Shown: in pieces, positions 23,500 to 36,768 of the stretch
Layout: each line of letters starts with the position of its first letter
How positions within the stretch are numbered: position 1 is the stretch's first letter
Assembly (NCBI GenBank): GCA_944470555.2
Contig: OX104127.1
Span: 152,225,776 to 152,289,775 of the forward strand
Direction: 5' to 3'
DNA from: Heterobilharzia americana
Taxonomy: Eukaryota; Platyhelminthes; Trematoda; Strigeidida; Schistosomatidae
DNA: 64,000 nt
Notes under the pieces: generated by a model
What the model was told of the DNA's origin: nothing
Databases searched by the model: none
What the model saw: only the letters and a program-made list of their open reading frames with translations
Translations under genes and position numbers: made by a program

Positions 23500-23610
23500 T
23501 TCTTGTTCGACGATGCCATTCTCTAAGGCTGTACAATAGTATTTATAATTCATAAACATGTAACAGTCTATTATTCAACGGCAGGGTGCAGTTGCATCAT
23601 TGAGCTAGTG
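23500..23610. repeat. Dispersed repeat, pair with ~8.23-8.35 kb
   Basis: Blocks GACGATGCCATTCTCTAAGG, AGTATTTATAA and AACAGTCTATTATT match 8,230-8,345 in the same order and orientation. Identity of unknown element. Confidence 0.5.
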
Positions 23611-24471
23611 TTAAAAGTTAAGTGAAGAGTGGAAAACAGCTGCATAATGATCTATCAGATAATGTAAATAACGAGAAGGGCATGGGGTTTCGCAAGCTGA
23701 AAATTATTGATAAATGTGAAATGCGATGGTTGGTATAGCAACAGAGATCCTTAAGAATCATCTATCCAAATCGCTGAAGAAGATATTTTTCTCTGCCAAT
23801 CTTAAGATCCATTTCTCTAACCAGCAAACGTCTGTCGCTTTAATCTACTTCATTATGTGTCTATAAATTTATTTGACCCTGTACAGTTGGTTATATAGGG
23901 TACACAAGTAGGCACTTTCCAAGCGTATTGCGAACACTGTCGCATAAGGTTGTAGATGGGAGAACGCAAATCAATTAACAGTTAAATTCTTGAACATTTG
24001 ACCAACCCTAGGGATACAGCTCCACCACAGTTCTGCTTAAATGCCATCTACAGGGTCAAAGGGAACATATGAAAAGGAATACGCTTTCGAATGTTCTGCA
24101 CCATAGAACTATTGGCGATTCACCAATTCAAACCTAGTCTTTGGAGGCGTGTGAAGAATGTTCAACCTCTTATCTTTCCATGATCTTAACCCTCCTGCAT
24201 TTTTTCCTTCCTTTATCGATTTCATCACAATTAATTAGTTCACTATGACCAACTTTATTGCAATGCTTTTTTCTTTCTCCACCTTCTTTAAATTCATCAA
24301 CCGGACAGTCAACTATCGCATTTCTCATTTATCAATAATTTTCGCCTTGTTAAACTCTTTGCCTTTCTTGTCTTGTCTAATAGATCTTTAAGCAACTCCT
24401 TTCTACCCTATATTTCACTTTTAACACTAGCTTGATGATGCAACTGTTGGATAATAGACTGTTAATTGTTT

Positions 24472-24474
<3 letters not shown>
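23611..24474. other. Spacer, nothing recognised
   Basis: About 0.85 kb with a pyrimidine-rich stretch near 24,180-24,420; no gene supported. Confidence 0.4.

Positions 24475-24564
<90 letters not shown>
24475..24564. repeat. (TA)n microsatellite, ~90 bp
   Basis: Alternating AT interrupted by two GTATATATGTA-like units near 24,520. The overlapping 70-codon frame is tyrosine/isoleucine repeat translation, not a gene. Confidence 0.97.
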
Positions 24565-24567
<3 letters not shown>

Positions 24568-27333
24568 TGTACAGCTTTAGTGAATGGCATTATCGAACAA
24601 GAAAGTTTTTTCACTGAATTATCTTTTCTTTATACCGGTAAATGTTGCTATTCCTGTTGTGCTAACTTCTGTCGATGAGAGTTTTACAGATAGCAGTATA
24701 TGTATGTAAATACTTCATTTGTAAGAATTAAATCCACTGAAATTGTTAACGTCTTTATTTTCTTCGTTTGCATGCATCTTATCTTTTCCACTGAACAGTT
24801 TCTTCGTGGATTCTATTTAAAACTAATTCTAGACGTTACTACCTTCACAATTCTTACCTAATACTCTCACACAAAACTTAGAGCTTAGAAAAACTGAGGA
24901 AAGACAGGGGAGAAGTGAGAAGAAGAATAAACAGGAAGGTAAGAAATTGCAGAAAACAAACAAAGTTATAGCGAACATAAAGTTTGCCATGATCTGTGGA
25001 ATCATTTGATGTTTATTCACCTGTCTTATTTCTCTGTCAGTCCCAAAATAAAGATTAAAAAGGGCAGTGTTATGTGCACACATATGGATATGTCCCGTTT
25101 CACTTAGGACAAAGACATTTGAAACGAGGCTGGTGTATCATGATGGGGACTGTTAATCATCCACATTATTCTGAGCGCAGGTGTACGGTTAATACTTATT
25201 TTAGATGCACTTTTACTGACAAGTATTCTGGTTCTATCTGACTGACCAGTTATTCAGTGGTACACAGTATCCGAATAAATAATACTGGGGAGGAACGGTA
25301 AGTATTGTGTTCAGTGGATAAAATTTTTCAAACCTACAAGCCGACATATTATTTCTTACGAATATTTTAGATAAAACGTTTGTCTGTATACAAAATTAAT
25401 GAAATAAATGTATACGTGGTCAAAGACTGACGGTGATAGCGAACTTAGATAGCAACACAATCCACTAGTTAGAATTTTTCCCTAACTGGAAATTTCTTTC
25501 AAATTAAATCATTCAATCTGTGTATATACAGATTAGTCCATCAACCTAAACTATTTGACAAAGACTTGCCAGGAAAATAAATGTATTTATAACTTACTAA
25601 CATTTAAGGCAATGTTAATCACCTAACAGAGTGAATTATTACTAATACCTTATGGATATTCCTTTGGAATGTTCTGTTGCCACTCTACCTGTGTCTGTTT
25701 AGGATTGAGAAAGGCGAATTTCTCTTACCGATATCAAATATCCACGAAAAATCCACGGTCATGCATCATACTTCTACCGGTAACTCGTAATATGGTCTTC
25801 AAACTAGCTCATAATTTCACTGTTAATTGCATGTAAGAAGTTTCGAAAGAGCTTTTTTCACCATAATTAGGGTATATTCAGTTTTTATGAGTGAATAAAT
25901 CTGCAACCAAGCAAAAATGAATTTTGTTAGGTGTTTCTACTGCACCTAATGTGAAATACTCTAGAGAACATTTCCCAAGTCTGTTTTTAATATTTAAAGG
26001 TGGCATTTGAAAGAGTAAATGTAAATAATACTTTATTATCATCAACGATAGTCATTTTTATCGTTGCAACGGTTTATCCTCAAAGAAAAGTCCCAGACAA
26101 TATCCATTTGCAAATGTTTTGAAACTATTCAGGAGTTCGAACCAGGAACTCTTATTTCATCTAACAGACATACTATCTTTAACGATATGAATCTCAATTT
26201 ACTGCTCAAAGTCTCGCATCTTAAATCTGTCTGTAACAAAGCCTGGGTACACGTACAGTGTTCATCTCAAAGACTACTGCTGTCGATTAGGTATTGAATA
26301 TATGCCATTAAATATCTCAATGAACTACACATACCTTTCGAATAGTTTAATGTCACTCTTTTGAAAAAGTTACAGGTCATACTAAACGTCTTGGTTCACT
26401 GAAAAATGAGCAGGGAACACCGCATTTCTTTCACGTTAATCTAATAAAGAAGGTCAGCTGTACGTAACACCTCTGAAGAACATGCTTAGTATCATGAGTC
26501 TTGTAATTTTACTTCAATGTATTAATACGCTAGACTAAGCAGCTGTTTGAAATAAATAAGCGTATTTCTGAGGCTTGAAAGCTAGTGTCTACTTTTTATA
26601 GGAAGTAGTATATACAAATAAATACAAATACCGGACGCATGTTAGACAAGACTGTATAATTTGGTCAAATGAAATTGAAAAAAAGATTATAGCACTGTGA
26701 ACACCATGTCTATAAGCACACGGATACGCATACAGCTTAATGACCATGATTTGTTTGTTTTGTATCTGATAACTTAATTCATAATAAATTAATTACATTG
26801 TATCATTCTACTAAGTACTTCATCTTAGAAAAGTCTAAAATAATTGATTTCAGCTTTGAGATATCATCACATGAATAAGTACATTTCTCCCAGTCTGTGT
26901 TCATCATATAAATAAGAACTTAGTCACTTAATGTATGGCCTGAAAAAAGGTTATACGTTTAGTCTTTTTTGATGTACTGACCAGCCGTAGATTACGTCAA
27001 TGTAGAAGCACAGTGTTTAAAAATCCCGTCGAAGTCAATTTATGCCTCCTAAGATGATGATAAAGTAGATAATAGGAAATGTATCGAAGTTCAGTTGATC
27101 AGATAGCAGCAACACTCAAACAAGATGGAAATTTAATGATCGAATATCAACTTAGAATAATCAGCTGAAGTAAGGCAGATAGGTAAGTGCATCACATACT
27201 GACTAAAGTAGTTTTTCTCTATTAATGTTTTCGGAACGAAATTCCCTTCGTACACTTAACCACTGAATCTACACTGGCAAGTGTTTGTTGAAATCTCTTT
27301 TCTAACCACCCTACTAATAAGCTACAATAATCT

Positions 27334-27336
<3 letters not shown>
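24565..27336. other. 2.8 kb spacer, nothing recognised
   Basis: Frames at 24,829-25,083 (minus) and 26,064-26,297 (plus) have no recognisable domain; no family repeat noticed. Confidence 0.4.

Positions 27337-27386
<50 letters not shown>
27337..27386. repeat. (TA)n tract left of an RTE fragment
   Basis: About 50 bp of pure TA, directly followed by the ATTATTATT tail of the RTE fragment. Confidence 0.97.
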
Positions 27387-27390
<4 letters not shown>

Positions 27391-27982
27391 TTATTATTAT
27401 TAGTCCCTTGGGTTCCTAGTGGAACATAGGGCTTCAGTAGCATGCCTCCAGTGACCTCTGTTCTCTGAGATCTTTTGAACCTGGTCCCACGACAGCCCAG
27501 AAGCTCTCATTTCCTGCTCGCACGACCTCCTCCATGTCACTCTCGGACGTCCAACTCGTCGCTTCCCATCGGGGTTCCACTCGAGGGCCTGACGCGTGAT
27601 GTCCTCAGTCGGCCTTCTCAGTGCATGCTCAATCCATCTCCACTTCTTCCTGCATATTTGTTGCGTGATAGGTTCTTGGTTGTTTCGTTCCCAGAGTTCC
27701 TTGTTGCTTATTTTTTCTGGCCATCTGATCTTCAGCAGCGAGCGTTAGCAGTTGTTGATGAATGTCTGTAGTTTATTGGAAATACCTTTCGTGACGCGCC
27801 AAGTCTCTGAGCCATACAAGAGCACTGACTTGACGTTGGTGTTGAAAATCCGTATCTTGTTCCACATGCTGAGTGCAGAAGATCTCCACACTGGTTTCAG
27901 GCTAATGAACGCCTGTCTTGCTTTTCCGATTCTGACTTTGACGTCCTCGTCCGTCCCGCCTGTAGTTGAAACAGTGCTTCCT

Positions 27983-27983
<1 letters not shown>
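27387..27983 (-). mobile_element. 5'-truncated RTE fragment with well-kept C-terminal coding
   Basis: Minus strand. It starts at the truncated 5' side with TYLGS-type sequence (YLGSTVSTTGG, DEDVKVRIGKARQAF, then FNTNVKSVLLYGSETW). It continues in one frame to NPRD and a stop near the 3' tail, with a single nonsense codon (TAA) near 27,746 in the NNC-RSLL stretch. It is about 600 bp. Unlike copies 1 and 2 it keeps the reading frame over ~190 codons, so it derives from a healthier lineage of the family. Confidence 0.88.

Positions 27984-28034
<51 letters not shown>
27984..28034. repeat. (TA)n tract right of the RTE fragment
   Basis: About 51 bp of AT repeat beginning exactly at the truncated 5' end of the fragment. 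Frames running into it on either strand are artefacts. Confidence 0.97.
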
Positions 28035-28037
<3 letters not shown>

Positions 28038-29427
28038 TGCCACGCAAATAAATTTGATTCATTTTGCCAAATGTTTGATTTTTCTTTAATCTGCTGAGCT
28101 ACAAATGGACGTATTTTTTTTCCTCTTAACTTTTATTATTCATTCTTCAGTGGGCCAGTAAGGTAGTGTGTTGGGCAAAAATAAATTCTATCAAGTGTAC
28201 TAATGAATACCTTTAAAGTCGACCTATTTCTTACAATCACATTACATTGTACTGTGTCAACTAGGTTCAGAATACAGTGGTTAGTTGTCTTATTCAGATC
28301 ATAAGAATATTAACATGCATCCTATACATAACAATTTATAATAGCATCTAAGTGAAACACCGTTTAACGAGATAACGTATCAGTACATAAGTGTCAAATT
28401 TCATTCTGGGTTAATTTGGCAGCCTAATTTCACTTCGCTTGGCAGGTGAGTAAGTAATGTGTACTCAAACGAAATAGACAATTTTGATGACTTTAAACTT
28501 GTCTAATCGTCTTGCTAAAAGTTTTTAGATAGGAAATACGTTAATCTGCGCCCCTTTCAATGATAACATTTTGCCTTTCAAATGCGTCAAATGCATTCCT
28601 ACTCCAATCACAAACTATTCTGTTTTTTAACTGCAATTTTTGATTAAAATGTCATACATATTATCACTCACAAAAGACTGATTTTTATTTCTTGGAGATC
28701 CAAAATCCAGAACAGTAACCAATGGTTGTTTCTACGAAAGGTATCTGTTTTTGTGATTCAGTAGCTAATACCTGTTCCTTAATGTTAATAATGATGAAGT
28801 AAGTTTACAGTTCTAATACGGTATGAACCTCCATCAGCTTTGGTTGTTCGAACATGTATCATCTGTTTCTTGCCGCTCTGTATCTTAACTTCAAGTGATA
28901 CAAAGAATAAGAGTAAGTTGAAACCCCTATTCAGATAAAATCTGTTTATTCCATTTACAACTGAGCAAACCAAGTAACAGTCTTTTCTCAGCAAACTGAC
29001 AGCTGTCAGTAAATGAACCTACTAAGTGAAATCAGATGAATTGAATAACCATTTCATGAAAAAAAGTGTCAAATATATATAACAAAATGTTAGCTGTTAT
29101 ACATCCTTTGATTTATCGCAATTACTTCGGCAATAATCTGGTCTAGACATCGACTTTAAAGTAAAAATATTAGGCTCAATTACAGATTATGTCCATTTTA
29201 CCTATAAACGTGGGAAATATCTTTCTGTAGCATTTTAGTAACTCAATATACTCCTTCATAAAGTCCTCAACTATTTACGTCTCTTAGTGAGTACCATCTC
29301 TGCAAACTACATCGTATTCATGTCATTCTTCTTCGAATGTATAAATTTTAGACAGCGAACCTTAGCTAATGTACCTCCTGTTGAACATTCACCTCTATGT
29401 TAAGTACTTTAACAATCTCATTAATTT
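28035..29427. other. 1.4 kb spacer, nothing recognised
   Basis: A 69-codon minus frame at 28,785-28,994 has no domain. No repeat family identified. Confidence 0.4.
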
Positions 29428-29459
29428 TATTATTATTATTATTTGTCCCCGAGTTCCTA

Positions 29460-32400
29460 GTGGAACATAAGACTTCGCTAGCACATCCCCACTTCACTCT
29501 CTTCTCTGCAGTCTTTTGAACCTGGCTCCACGACTGCCCACAAGCTTCCATTTCTTCCTCACAAAATCTCCTCCATGTCACCCTAGGACGCCCAACTCGT
29601 CGTTCCCCATTTGGCTTCTACTCGAAGGCCTGGCTTGGCCTGGCGCATGATGTCCCCAGTTAGTCTTCTCAGTGTATGTCCAATTCAATCCATCTCCACT
29701 ATCTTCTGCATATTTGTTGGGCGATGGATTCTTTGTTGGTTCGTTACAAGACCAGAGTTTCTTGTTGCTTATTCTCATTATTCTGGCCATCTGATCTTCA
29801 GTATCGAGGCAACGTAGGCAGCTGTTGATGAATGTCTGTAGTTTCTTGGGAGTGTTTTACGTGACGCACCAAGTCTCTCAACCACCACATAGAAGCACTG
29901 ACTTGACGTTGGTGTTGAAAACCCGAATCTTATTCTTTATGTTGAGTTGAGTTGAGTGCAGTGCAGTAGATCGCCACACTGATCTCCACAGATTAATGAA
30001 GACCTGCTTGCTGTCTTTCCGATCCTGGCTTTGACATCCTCATCTATGCGTGTGCCGCCTGTAGTTGAGACGATGCTGCCTAGGTAGGTTTCTCCCGTTG
30101 TTGTTGTTGGTTGGGTATCTTCACCACCTCCGTCTTCTCTACGCTCACCTGAAGGAAGTCCCATCCTAGCTGTCCCACCTCGCCTCTTCTGCCAACTTGT
30201 CAGTTTTTGCCTGTAGATCTTCGAGTCTGTGTGACAAGACATTAGACATAAATCTTCATCGTTGGCGAAATCCAAATCTCCTAAGGTCTCTTCATCGGTC
30301 CAGCGTATGCCCGCCTTCTCGCTCCTCACAGTTTGTTGCATGATCAAGTCCACCACAGTCAGAAAGAAGATCGGTGATAGTAGGCAGCAACCTTGTCTTA
30401 ATCCTGTCCTCACTTCAAAGGCATCGCCGAGCTTTCCATTGTGAATCACTTAGCATGTAGCATCATATAGCATGTAGCTGCTTAATGAGGTTGATAAAGG
30501 TTTGTGGTACTAAAACAGAAGTGTTGAGTCAGCTGCCTGCTGAATTACTTCTCGATCGACGCTATCGAAGGCCTTTTCAAAGTCGATGAAGTTGAGGTAG
30601 AGAGTTGCCATTCTGCCATTATATGCTCTGTTCTATGATGATGCGTAGCGTAGCGCTGCAGTTTGATCCGCAAATGATTTGTTTATCCCGAAGCCAGTCA
30701 GCCTGTTCTGGTCGTAATTTTGAATGCGGAGCATTCTTTTTAGTCTCTCCAGAATGACGTTTGCTTGGAGTGGACAGAGGTGGAGAATGATTCCGAGACA
30801 GTTCTTGCAAAGAATTAAGTCTCCGTTCTTCGGTAGTTTGACAAGATAGCTGTTCTTGCACTAGGCAGGTACCTTTCCTTCCTTCCTTCCTTCCTTCCTT
30901 CCTTCCTTCCAAACCTTCTGCAGTAGAGGTGTGAGCGTGTCCGTTAATGTCTCTATCTTTGTTTTCAGCGCTTCTGGAGGAATTCCATCTAGTCCTTATG
31001 CTTTCTCGAATTTCAGCAACTTTACGGCATTCAGGACGTCACTTCTGCTGTTGTCAGAGGGCTTGTGTTCACTGATAGCTTTGTGGCTTCGCTGGTGGTG
31101 GTATTTCTGGACGAGTTACAGGTGGTGGTGGTGGTGATCGTGGTGGTCGATTCAAAGTTTGTTGAAGTGGTCAAACCGTCGTTTCCTTTGTTTCTGCTCT
31201 TTGGTAACTTGCTTTCCTTCACTATCTCTCATTGGTTTCATCTGCGTTGATCTCTTCCCTCCCACATAGTAACCTGGTTACTTGATACAGTGTTGTCAGG
31301 TCTCTCTTACCTGCAGCCTGTTCTGCTTCACTTGCCAATGTGTGTTGTAGAAGTGTCTTTTGTCTTTGCATGCACTCTTCTTCACTTCTTTGTCCAGTGT
31401 AGTGTTTCATAGGTTGTGTTCAGTTCCTCTCTCCGTTGTTCATCCCTGCACCACACTGGTTCATCTTCTGCTTCACCATCTTCCTCTCCCTGCTCTATCA
31501 GCTCCCATGTGTCCGTCAAGATCCATTCCTTGTCTTGCTTCCTCTTCCTTCCTAACACGGTTATGCGGGTTTCCTTCCACGTCGTTTTCACAGAGTTCCA
31601 GTGTTCTTCCACACAGGTTTCCTTGGGGATGTTGCTCAATGTCTCCCATTTTATCCTGATGACTGAGGTGAAGATGTCTTTTGTAGTTTTGTCCTCCAGT
31701 TCCTGTTCTGGGTGTTGGACTTGAACTGTGGTCGTCTATCACCAGCTTCCTTGAAGGCTTTCGACTTGATTTTGACTGTAGGTCCCTTGCACTAGATAGT
31801 GAGTGGTCTGAACCTGCTTGCATCTGCTCCTCTTCTTGATCATGTGTCAAGTAGGCTGTGTCTCCACTTTCTTCAGATTGAGATGAAGTCGATCTGATTT
31901 TGAGTGTAGTGTGTCCATCTGGTGAAGTCCATGTCGCCTTGTGAATATCCTTGTGTTTGAACACACTGCTTCCAATCGCCGAATTGTTGACTGCACAGAA
32001 TTCTGCAAAAACAGTTCTCCATTCCCACTCATCATTTCACCGAGTGCTTCTCGACCCATGATGAGTTCTCCTTCGGTGTTGTCTGCTCCACGCAGTTTGG
32101 CATTCATGTCACCACAACTATTAGAATTTCGATGTCGCCAACTGAGGTCTTGTTCATCACTGATTGCAGTTGTCTATAGAATTCCTCTGTAGAATTCTCT
32201 TCGTCTGCATTATTTGTAGGTGCGTGGTGTAGCATTGTACGATTGTGACTTTGCTTCCTTTTGAGTTGAATCTTGCTGTCATAGTCTTGATCCTGGAGGA
32301 GATTGAATCCTACTGCATGAGAGCCTTCGATGTTCTTGGAGACATCATGATAGTCACTCGAAAACTCAGTGTGCTCGTGGTTGTCGTCTGAGTGACAATA

Positions 32401-32567
32401 TCAGAGTAGATTATCAACTCCTCTCCAGTTGACAGTTTGCAGAGTCCTCTTCCATTCTATCTGCTTTCGCAGATCCCAAGCACTTCCATGCCATACCTCC
32501 CCATCTCTTTTGCAATCTGGACAGCCTTGCTAGCTTCAAACAGTGTGCGGACATTCCGTGTCCCCAT
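29460..32567 (-). pseudogene. RTE ORF2-type protein, broken (copy 2)
   Basis: All the open pieces of copy 1 recur at matching positions: N-terminal endonuclease (start at 32,567), endonuclease middle (31,847-32,107), linker (31,382-31,639), RT with LRQGCCLLSP and FAND (29,937-30,449), and the C-terminal piece (29,578-29,790). The same stops and frameshifts are present, so they predate both insertions or were homogenised. Not translatable as one protein. Confidence 0.9.
30873..30910. repeat. (CCTT)n microsatellite inside RTE copy 2, ~38 bp
   Basis: Short allele of the tetranucleotide array of copy 1. On the coding strand it reads as an EGRK repeat at the N-side of the RT piece. Confidence 0.97.
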
Positions 32568-33589
32568 GTTTACTTTTGCTTTCGTTGAGAGAGTGGAGAC
32601 ACATCGGCCGACTTGCTTCCCGAAGGCTTTCACCAACCGGCATCATTTCGTCTCCCCAATTCCAGTGAGGAATAGGTTGTTTTTTGTATTTTCCTGTGCT
32701 TTTAAACTTCTTTGGCGGTCAGATTGATTTTACGGGGTAGGGTTGCTGGCCCTATGCCCACCCTCCCATATTTATCCAGGCTTAGGACCGGCTAGTAACT
32801 GGTGAACCTGTTACCTAGGCGAGGTTAATTTAATTTCCTGCCTGAAGTCTACTTTATTTTGTCGGCTTACAACTGACACTGAAAGCAGTTTCCATGGGCT
32901 TCGTTTCTGGAAGAGCATTCAAAATTCTAGAAGATGCCCATGGTTTAATTTTGAGCTTCCACCTCAGTAAATCGTTTGCTTTTTTGATCTTGTTCCAACT
33001 GATCATGAAGTCTATGAGGCACTTTCAAAATGAAGCCTGTTAATTACTAAGCCTTTAAGAGACGATAACAATGGTTATTAGTCACTACTGGAAGACTGAC
33101 CTATTAATCACTGTTAGGGATGAACATTTTCCTTATTTCTCTGACTTAATTATTCTTGGTTTTTAAATTCTTTCTGTCCTCATCTCTCAAAAGTGTTATA
33201 TTTCATAAAACTCGCTAGTGTTCTGATTAGCTGTCGTGCCTTTCAATTTGCTAGCTATCCCATGTCATTCTAAGCCATTGCAGCTTTGTATGTAGTATCA
33301 AAATTTACTAACATATATTTTAATTTCGGAGTTCTATAAATTCAATTGATTTCACTCTGTAAATCACTGGGATTGAATCTTCTTATCCCTTTGACTATTG
33401 ATCGATAATTATACTAGTACATTCTCACGACTTAGCATCATGTCAAATATCAAGTGGAATATGTACGTATTTATTCCGGTGATACTGTTTAAGATTAAAT
33501 ATAAACCATGAGCTCCGCTGGTGGCCATCGGTCAGTACTTTGAACTTGTGTTCAAATGTAGTCTCCGAATAACCTTGGTGGAATGTATC

Positions 33590-33700
33590 TCCTAGATTCC
33601 ACAGATTACCACCATTCATCCATTGTACATGAGCAAAACCACTGGAGATATCGAAGCATCCGCATCGAAGTTCAGAAGCCCACAATACCCGATCACTTAG
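33590..33700 (+). mobile_element. Degenerate hammerhead-SINE tail fragment
   Basis: CTCCTAGATTCCACAGATTA, CACCATTCATCC and GATATCGAAGCATCCGCATC match the stem I side, the end and the tail of the family in order. No ribozyme core is left. Confidence 0.5.
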
Positions 33701-34170
33701 CACTTAACCAGTCAACACTGGACACTTATCACTCGAACCTTATAAATCAACAAAGAGAAAGCTAATGTCACGATGACGCTTCTTAAGATGGATGCTTATC
33801 TCAGAATAATATATTGTTTCTCTAATTATTTAATATGCTAAATAATATAAGACGTATACTAAACTATCTGATTCCAAAAGTCAAATTATCTTTGCAATTC
33901 AAAGTGTTACTTTCAAAATTGCAAATTGAAGTGTTACAGTGGATAAAACTGCAGTCGAGCATTCATAGGTAGAAAATTACTATTGCCTGGTTGCTTCTTA
34001 GTTGGAGGTAATATTATAACTATTTCAACCGGATCTAAATTTCCTACGCAAGTAGCAGTTGTCTAATTAATATCCCATCCCCTGATTCTAGCACTGATTT
34101 TTCAAGTAAGATATTACTAACTGGTATACATGGTGGAACGATGCAATTTTGGCACACCTCAATGAATGAC
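33701..34170. other. Spacer, nothing recognised
   Basis: About 0.47 kb; no feature seen. Confidence 0.4.
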
Positions 34171-34967
34171 AAATGACCTTGAAGTCACCAATGAAGAAAT
34201 CAATGTTTCCTTAAACTTTCAATATACAAATGAAAAGAAATAATAGTAAATATGCTGATGTTTTTTAACCATGTTAAAGAACCCATCTACAATTTAAACT
34301 GTCTCTATTACCGCTGAAACTTAGAGTACACACGATGAAGACATTCATCTATGTTACTACATAGCATTAGTCTACCTGAACTATGATATCGACGTAAATA
34401 AGCCTTCATGTATTCGACTGTAGCTTCCCAATTATTTGTGTAAACTCCTTCATGTAGAAGGGTCTGAGAACTCGAGTTTGAGAATCTCAAGAGATATTGA
34501 GCACATGACATTGGTTTTAGGCGGAGACTTACAGAATTTCGGTGAAGCTGAAGAGTGAGGACTGACGGGGAATTACTTGTTGTTCGCTTGCTCCTTTATG
34601 ACTCAGTGAGTACTACGAAGGGAGCTAAAATGAAGGCTGTTATCAGGTCTTAGTGTGTGTAACCTAATACTGAAGTGCACTCCATTGTTTACTTCTTGTC
34701 TATGGTTTTGTATTTGATGAGGAATGTGGGCTCATTGAAAACCCCTCAGAATTAGCCAATGTTGGAAGACGACAAAATGAGCAATAATTCCCTTCAACTC
34801 AGTCGTAATTATCATCACTATCAAAATTCTACATAAACCCATCGATAATTAGCGATTTCATTTCAATAATTCAAAGCTTCTGAGAACGACCTCACTGTCA
34901 CTTCCAGCCTGACTGGTCACCTCAAGGTTTTTTGGTGGTCACTGAAGGACGCGAAATTCTATAGTTC
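34171..34967 (+). repeat. Direct ~0.8 kb duplication, copy A
   Basis: Virtually identical to 44,635-45,431 (constant offset 10,464, no indels noticed), with a few substitutions clustered in the last ~30 bp. It begins with the final 24 codons of the frame that is longer at 44.25-44.71 kb. A 67-codon minus frame (34,308-34,511) is conserved only because the DNA is. Flanks of the two copies are unrelated. Confidence 0.93.
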
Positions 34968-35224
34968 CCTCCTATACACACTCAGTGAGCTACTATTCGT
35001 TCTTTTGATTACCTTCATTTGGGCTGTAAGTGAGTTAATAATCTTGGTTGTGTTGCGTTCTCTGAGCCCAGAGAACACAATTTAACCAAGACCACCCACC
35101 TGAACTACAAATATTCTCCATTATTTCAATTAATAATCTCTTAAGTGAGTGCATAATTCACTGTAAATCGTCAGAGTTTTTTCCACAAATACAATAAAAA
35201 CACATATTCAACAGAAAAATCGTA

Positions 35225-35395
35225 GCATAGTCACCTCAAGACCTAGTGGTCCTGCAGCAGATTCCTGGCAAGGACACAGGTGCGTATTACTAATGAGTCC
35301 CATAACAGAACGAAACAGTTTTCCAGTGTTTACAGGCACAAAATGTTTTTCCAAATGATGTCAGTTCATAGGGTATACCATCTTGAAGAAAACAA
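35225..35395 (+). mobile_element. Second-family repeat with hammerhead-derived core
   Basis: Core CTAATGA (35,290-35,296; one change from CUGANGA), GTCC, CATAACA, GAAC, GAAA (35,312-35,315), then CAGTTTTCCAGTG and the family end (CCAAATGATGTCAGTTCATA). The same order occurs at 37.84, 41.44 and 41.95 kb. The open frame over it is a shadow. Confidence 0.6.
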
Positions 35396-36690
35396 GAGGT
35401 TGAAGTATTCACTAGACAGTTTTGACACTATGATTGGCAGTGAGTTGTACAGCAGTTTCAAACTTCAGCAAACCTTTTTAAATGGAATTTCTCTCAATAA
35501 GAAAAGATATCAATGATTAAATCTGAAAAAATAGATGTTGTTTTAATCTTCAAGTTTAAAACGTTCATTTTGCTTACTAGTTTTTTTTGTGTTGAAGTAA
35601 TACTGAATAATAGCTAAAAAATGGTTCAAATGACATTATTTTAGGTCATATGTACACCCAGATAGCTAAATACTCAGTGAAAGTATTGAACTTGTCATGG
35701 GTTGCATTAGGCACCATATATTTGAGTCACCTAAGTTAAATTTCGCATACAGTAGGACTTTTAAACTTCTACGGATCCCAAAACCTAAACCTCAAGCTAA
35801 GACAAAGGCGGGCTATAGAAATAGCAGTTCAACACTAAGTTTAGTTCATATGCATATGCCAACACTTATCTACGTGGTCATAGATGACTTTGAACCTTTC
35901 TATAAGTTTTTCAAATATTCTTAAGCATTTATGGAGATTATCAAAAGTCTATGTAGCGGACATCAGGATTACGAGGATTCATAGATAAACTCAGTAAAGT
36001 TTCCCATGCGTGGTTATTCTGCACATTTTCCAGGGTTATCATTAATGTTTTAGGAGGAGTGTTTACGGTAGATAGGAAATATATTAAAGTTATCAGAAAT
36101 TCCTAGAACAAATCTCCACCTGTCTTCAACAGAATCAAGGTTGTTTGAACATTCTTGTATTATTTTTTAGATTTGAAGTCAACCTAGTCAGTAGCGACGG
36201 AATGAATTAAAATGGAACCGTCAACTCATTACACCCATATATGACAGATCAAAACCTGAGATCTTTCCTGCTTAATTTCAGACACAATCTCTGCTGATAT
36301 TTTACTTAATTAGCTCAAATGAAAACTTTTCGATTGGCCAAACAGTTATTTCATCTTATCCTGACATTGCTAAAGAATATGCAACTGAATAAGGCACATT
36401 TTTTGAGAATACATCAACTTTCGGAACGATGAATATCTGATCATTTCCGCCTAAGCTCTTTCTAGCTGCCAGCTAACATACAAAATAACTGGATAGGAAT
36501 ACTTATTACCCTAACAGATACAGATTACTGTGGTCTGCAAATAAGGCTGTGGCTCATTAAAATAGGTACTATACTTCCAACCACTAGGTCACATCACACG
36601 AGGTTTGGGAAACCAGGTAATATCACCAACCCTCACACAATAGATGTGGCTGACTACCTGTGGCACGAAAGAACAAGTAGTTGTTGAGAA

Positions 36691-36693
<3 letters not shown>
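35396..36693. other. 1.3 kb spacer, nothing recognised
   Basis: A 75-codon plus frame at 35,697-35,924 has no recognisable domain or splice context. Confidence 0.4.

Positions 36694-36746
<53 letters not shown>
36694..36746. repeat. (TA)n microsatellite, ~53 bp
   Basis: Pure TA run just upstream of a PLE fragment. Confidence 0.97.
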
Positions 36747-36749
<3 letters not shown>

Positions 36750-36768
36750 TATCGGAAAGTGAAAACAT

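Larger units (their letters stand above)
29428..33320 (-). mobile_element. RTE-clade non-LTR retrotransposon, copy 2
   Basis: Same orientation and layout as copy 1, with an (ATT)n tail at the left (29,428-29,444) and its 5' end at 33,320. The flanks differ completely from copy 1, so this is a separate insertion and not part of a larger duplication. A 6 bp TAATTT lies near both ends (left ~29,421; right ~33,321) and may be a target-site duplication. Sequence identity to copy 1 outside the microsatellite is near 100% by eye over ~3.8 kb. Confidence 0.9.

Noticed and set aside
24466..24678. 70-codon frame of alternating Tyr/Ile; similar ones at 27,745-28,062 and 36,589-36,786
   Set aside because: Translation of (TA)n microsatellites.
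34308..34511. 67-codon minus frame conserved perfectly at 44,772-44,975
   Set aside because: Conservation is fully explained by the recent DNA duplication; there is no independent sign of selection.
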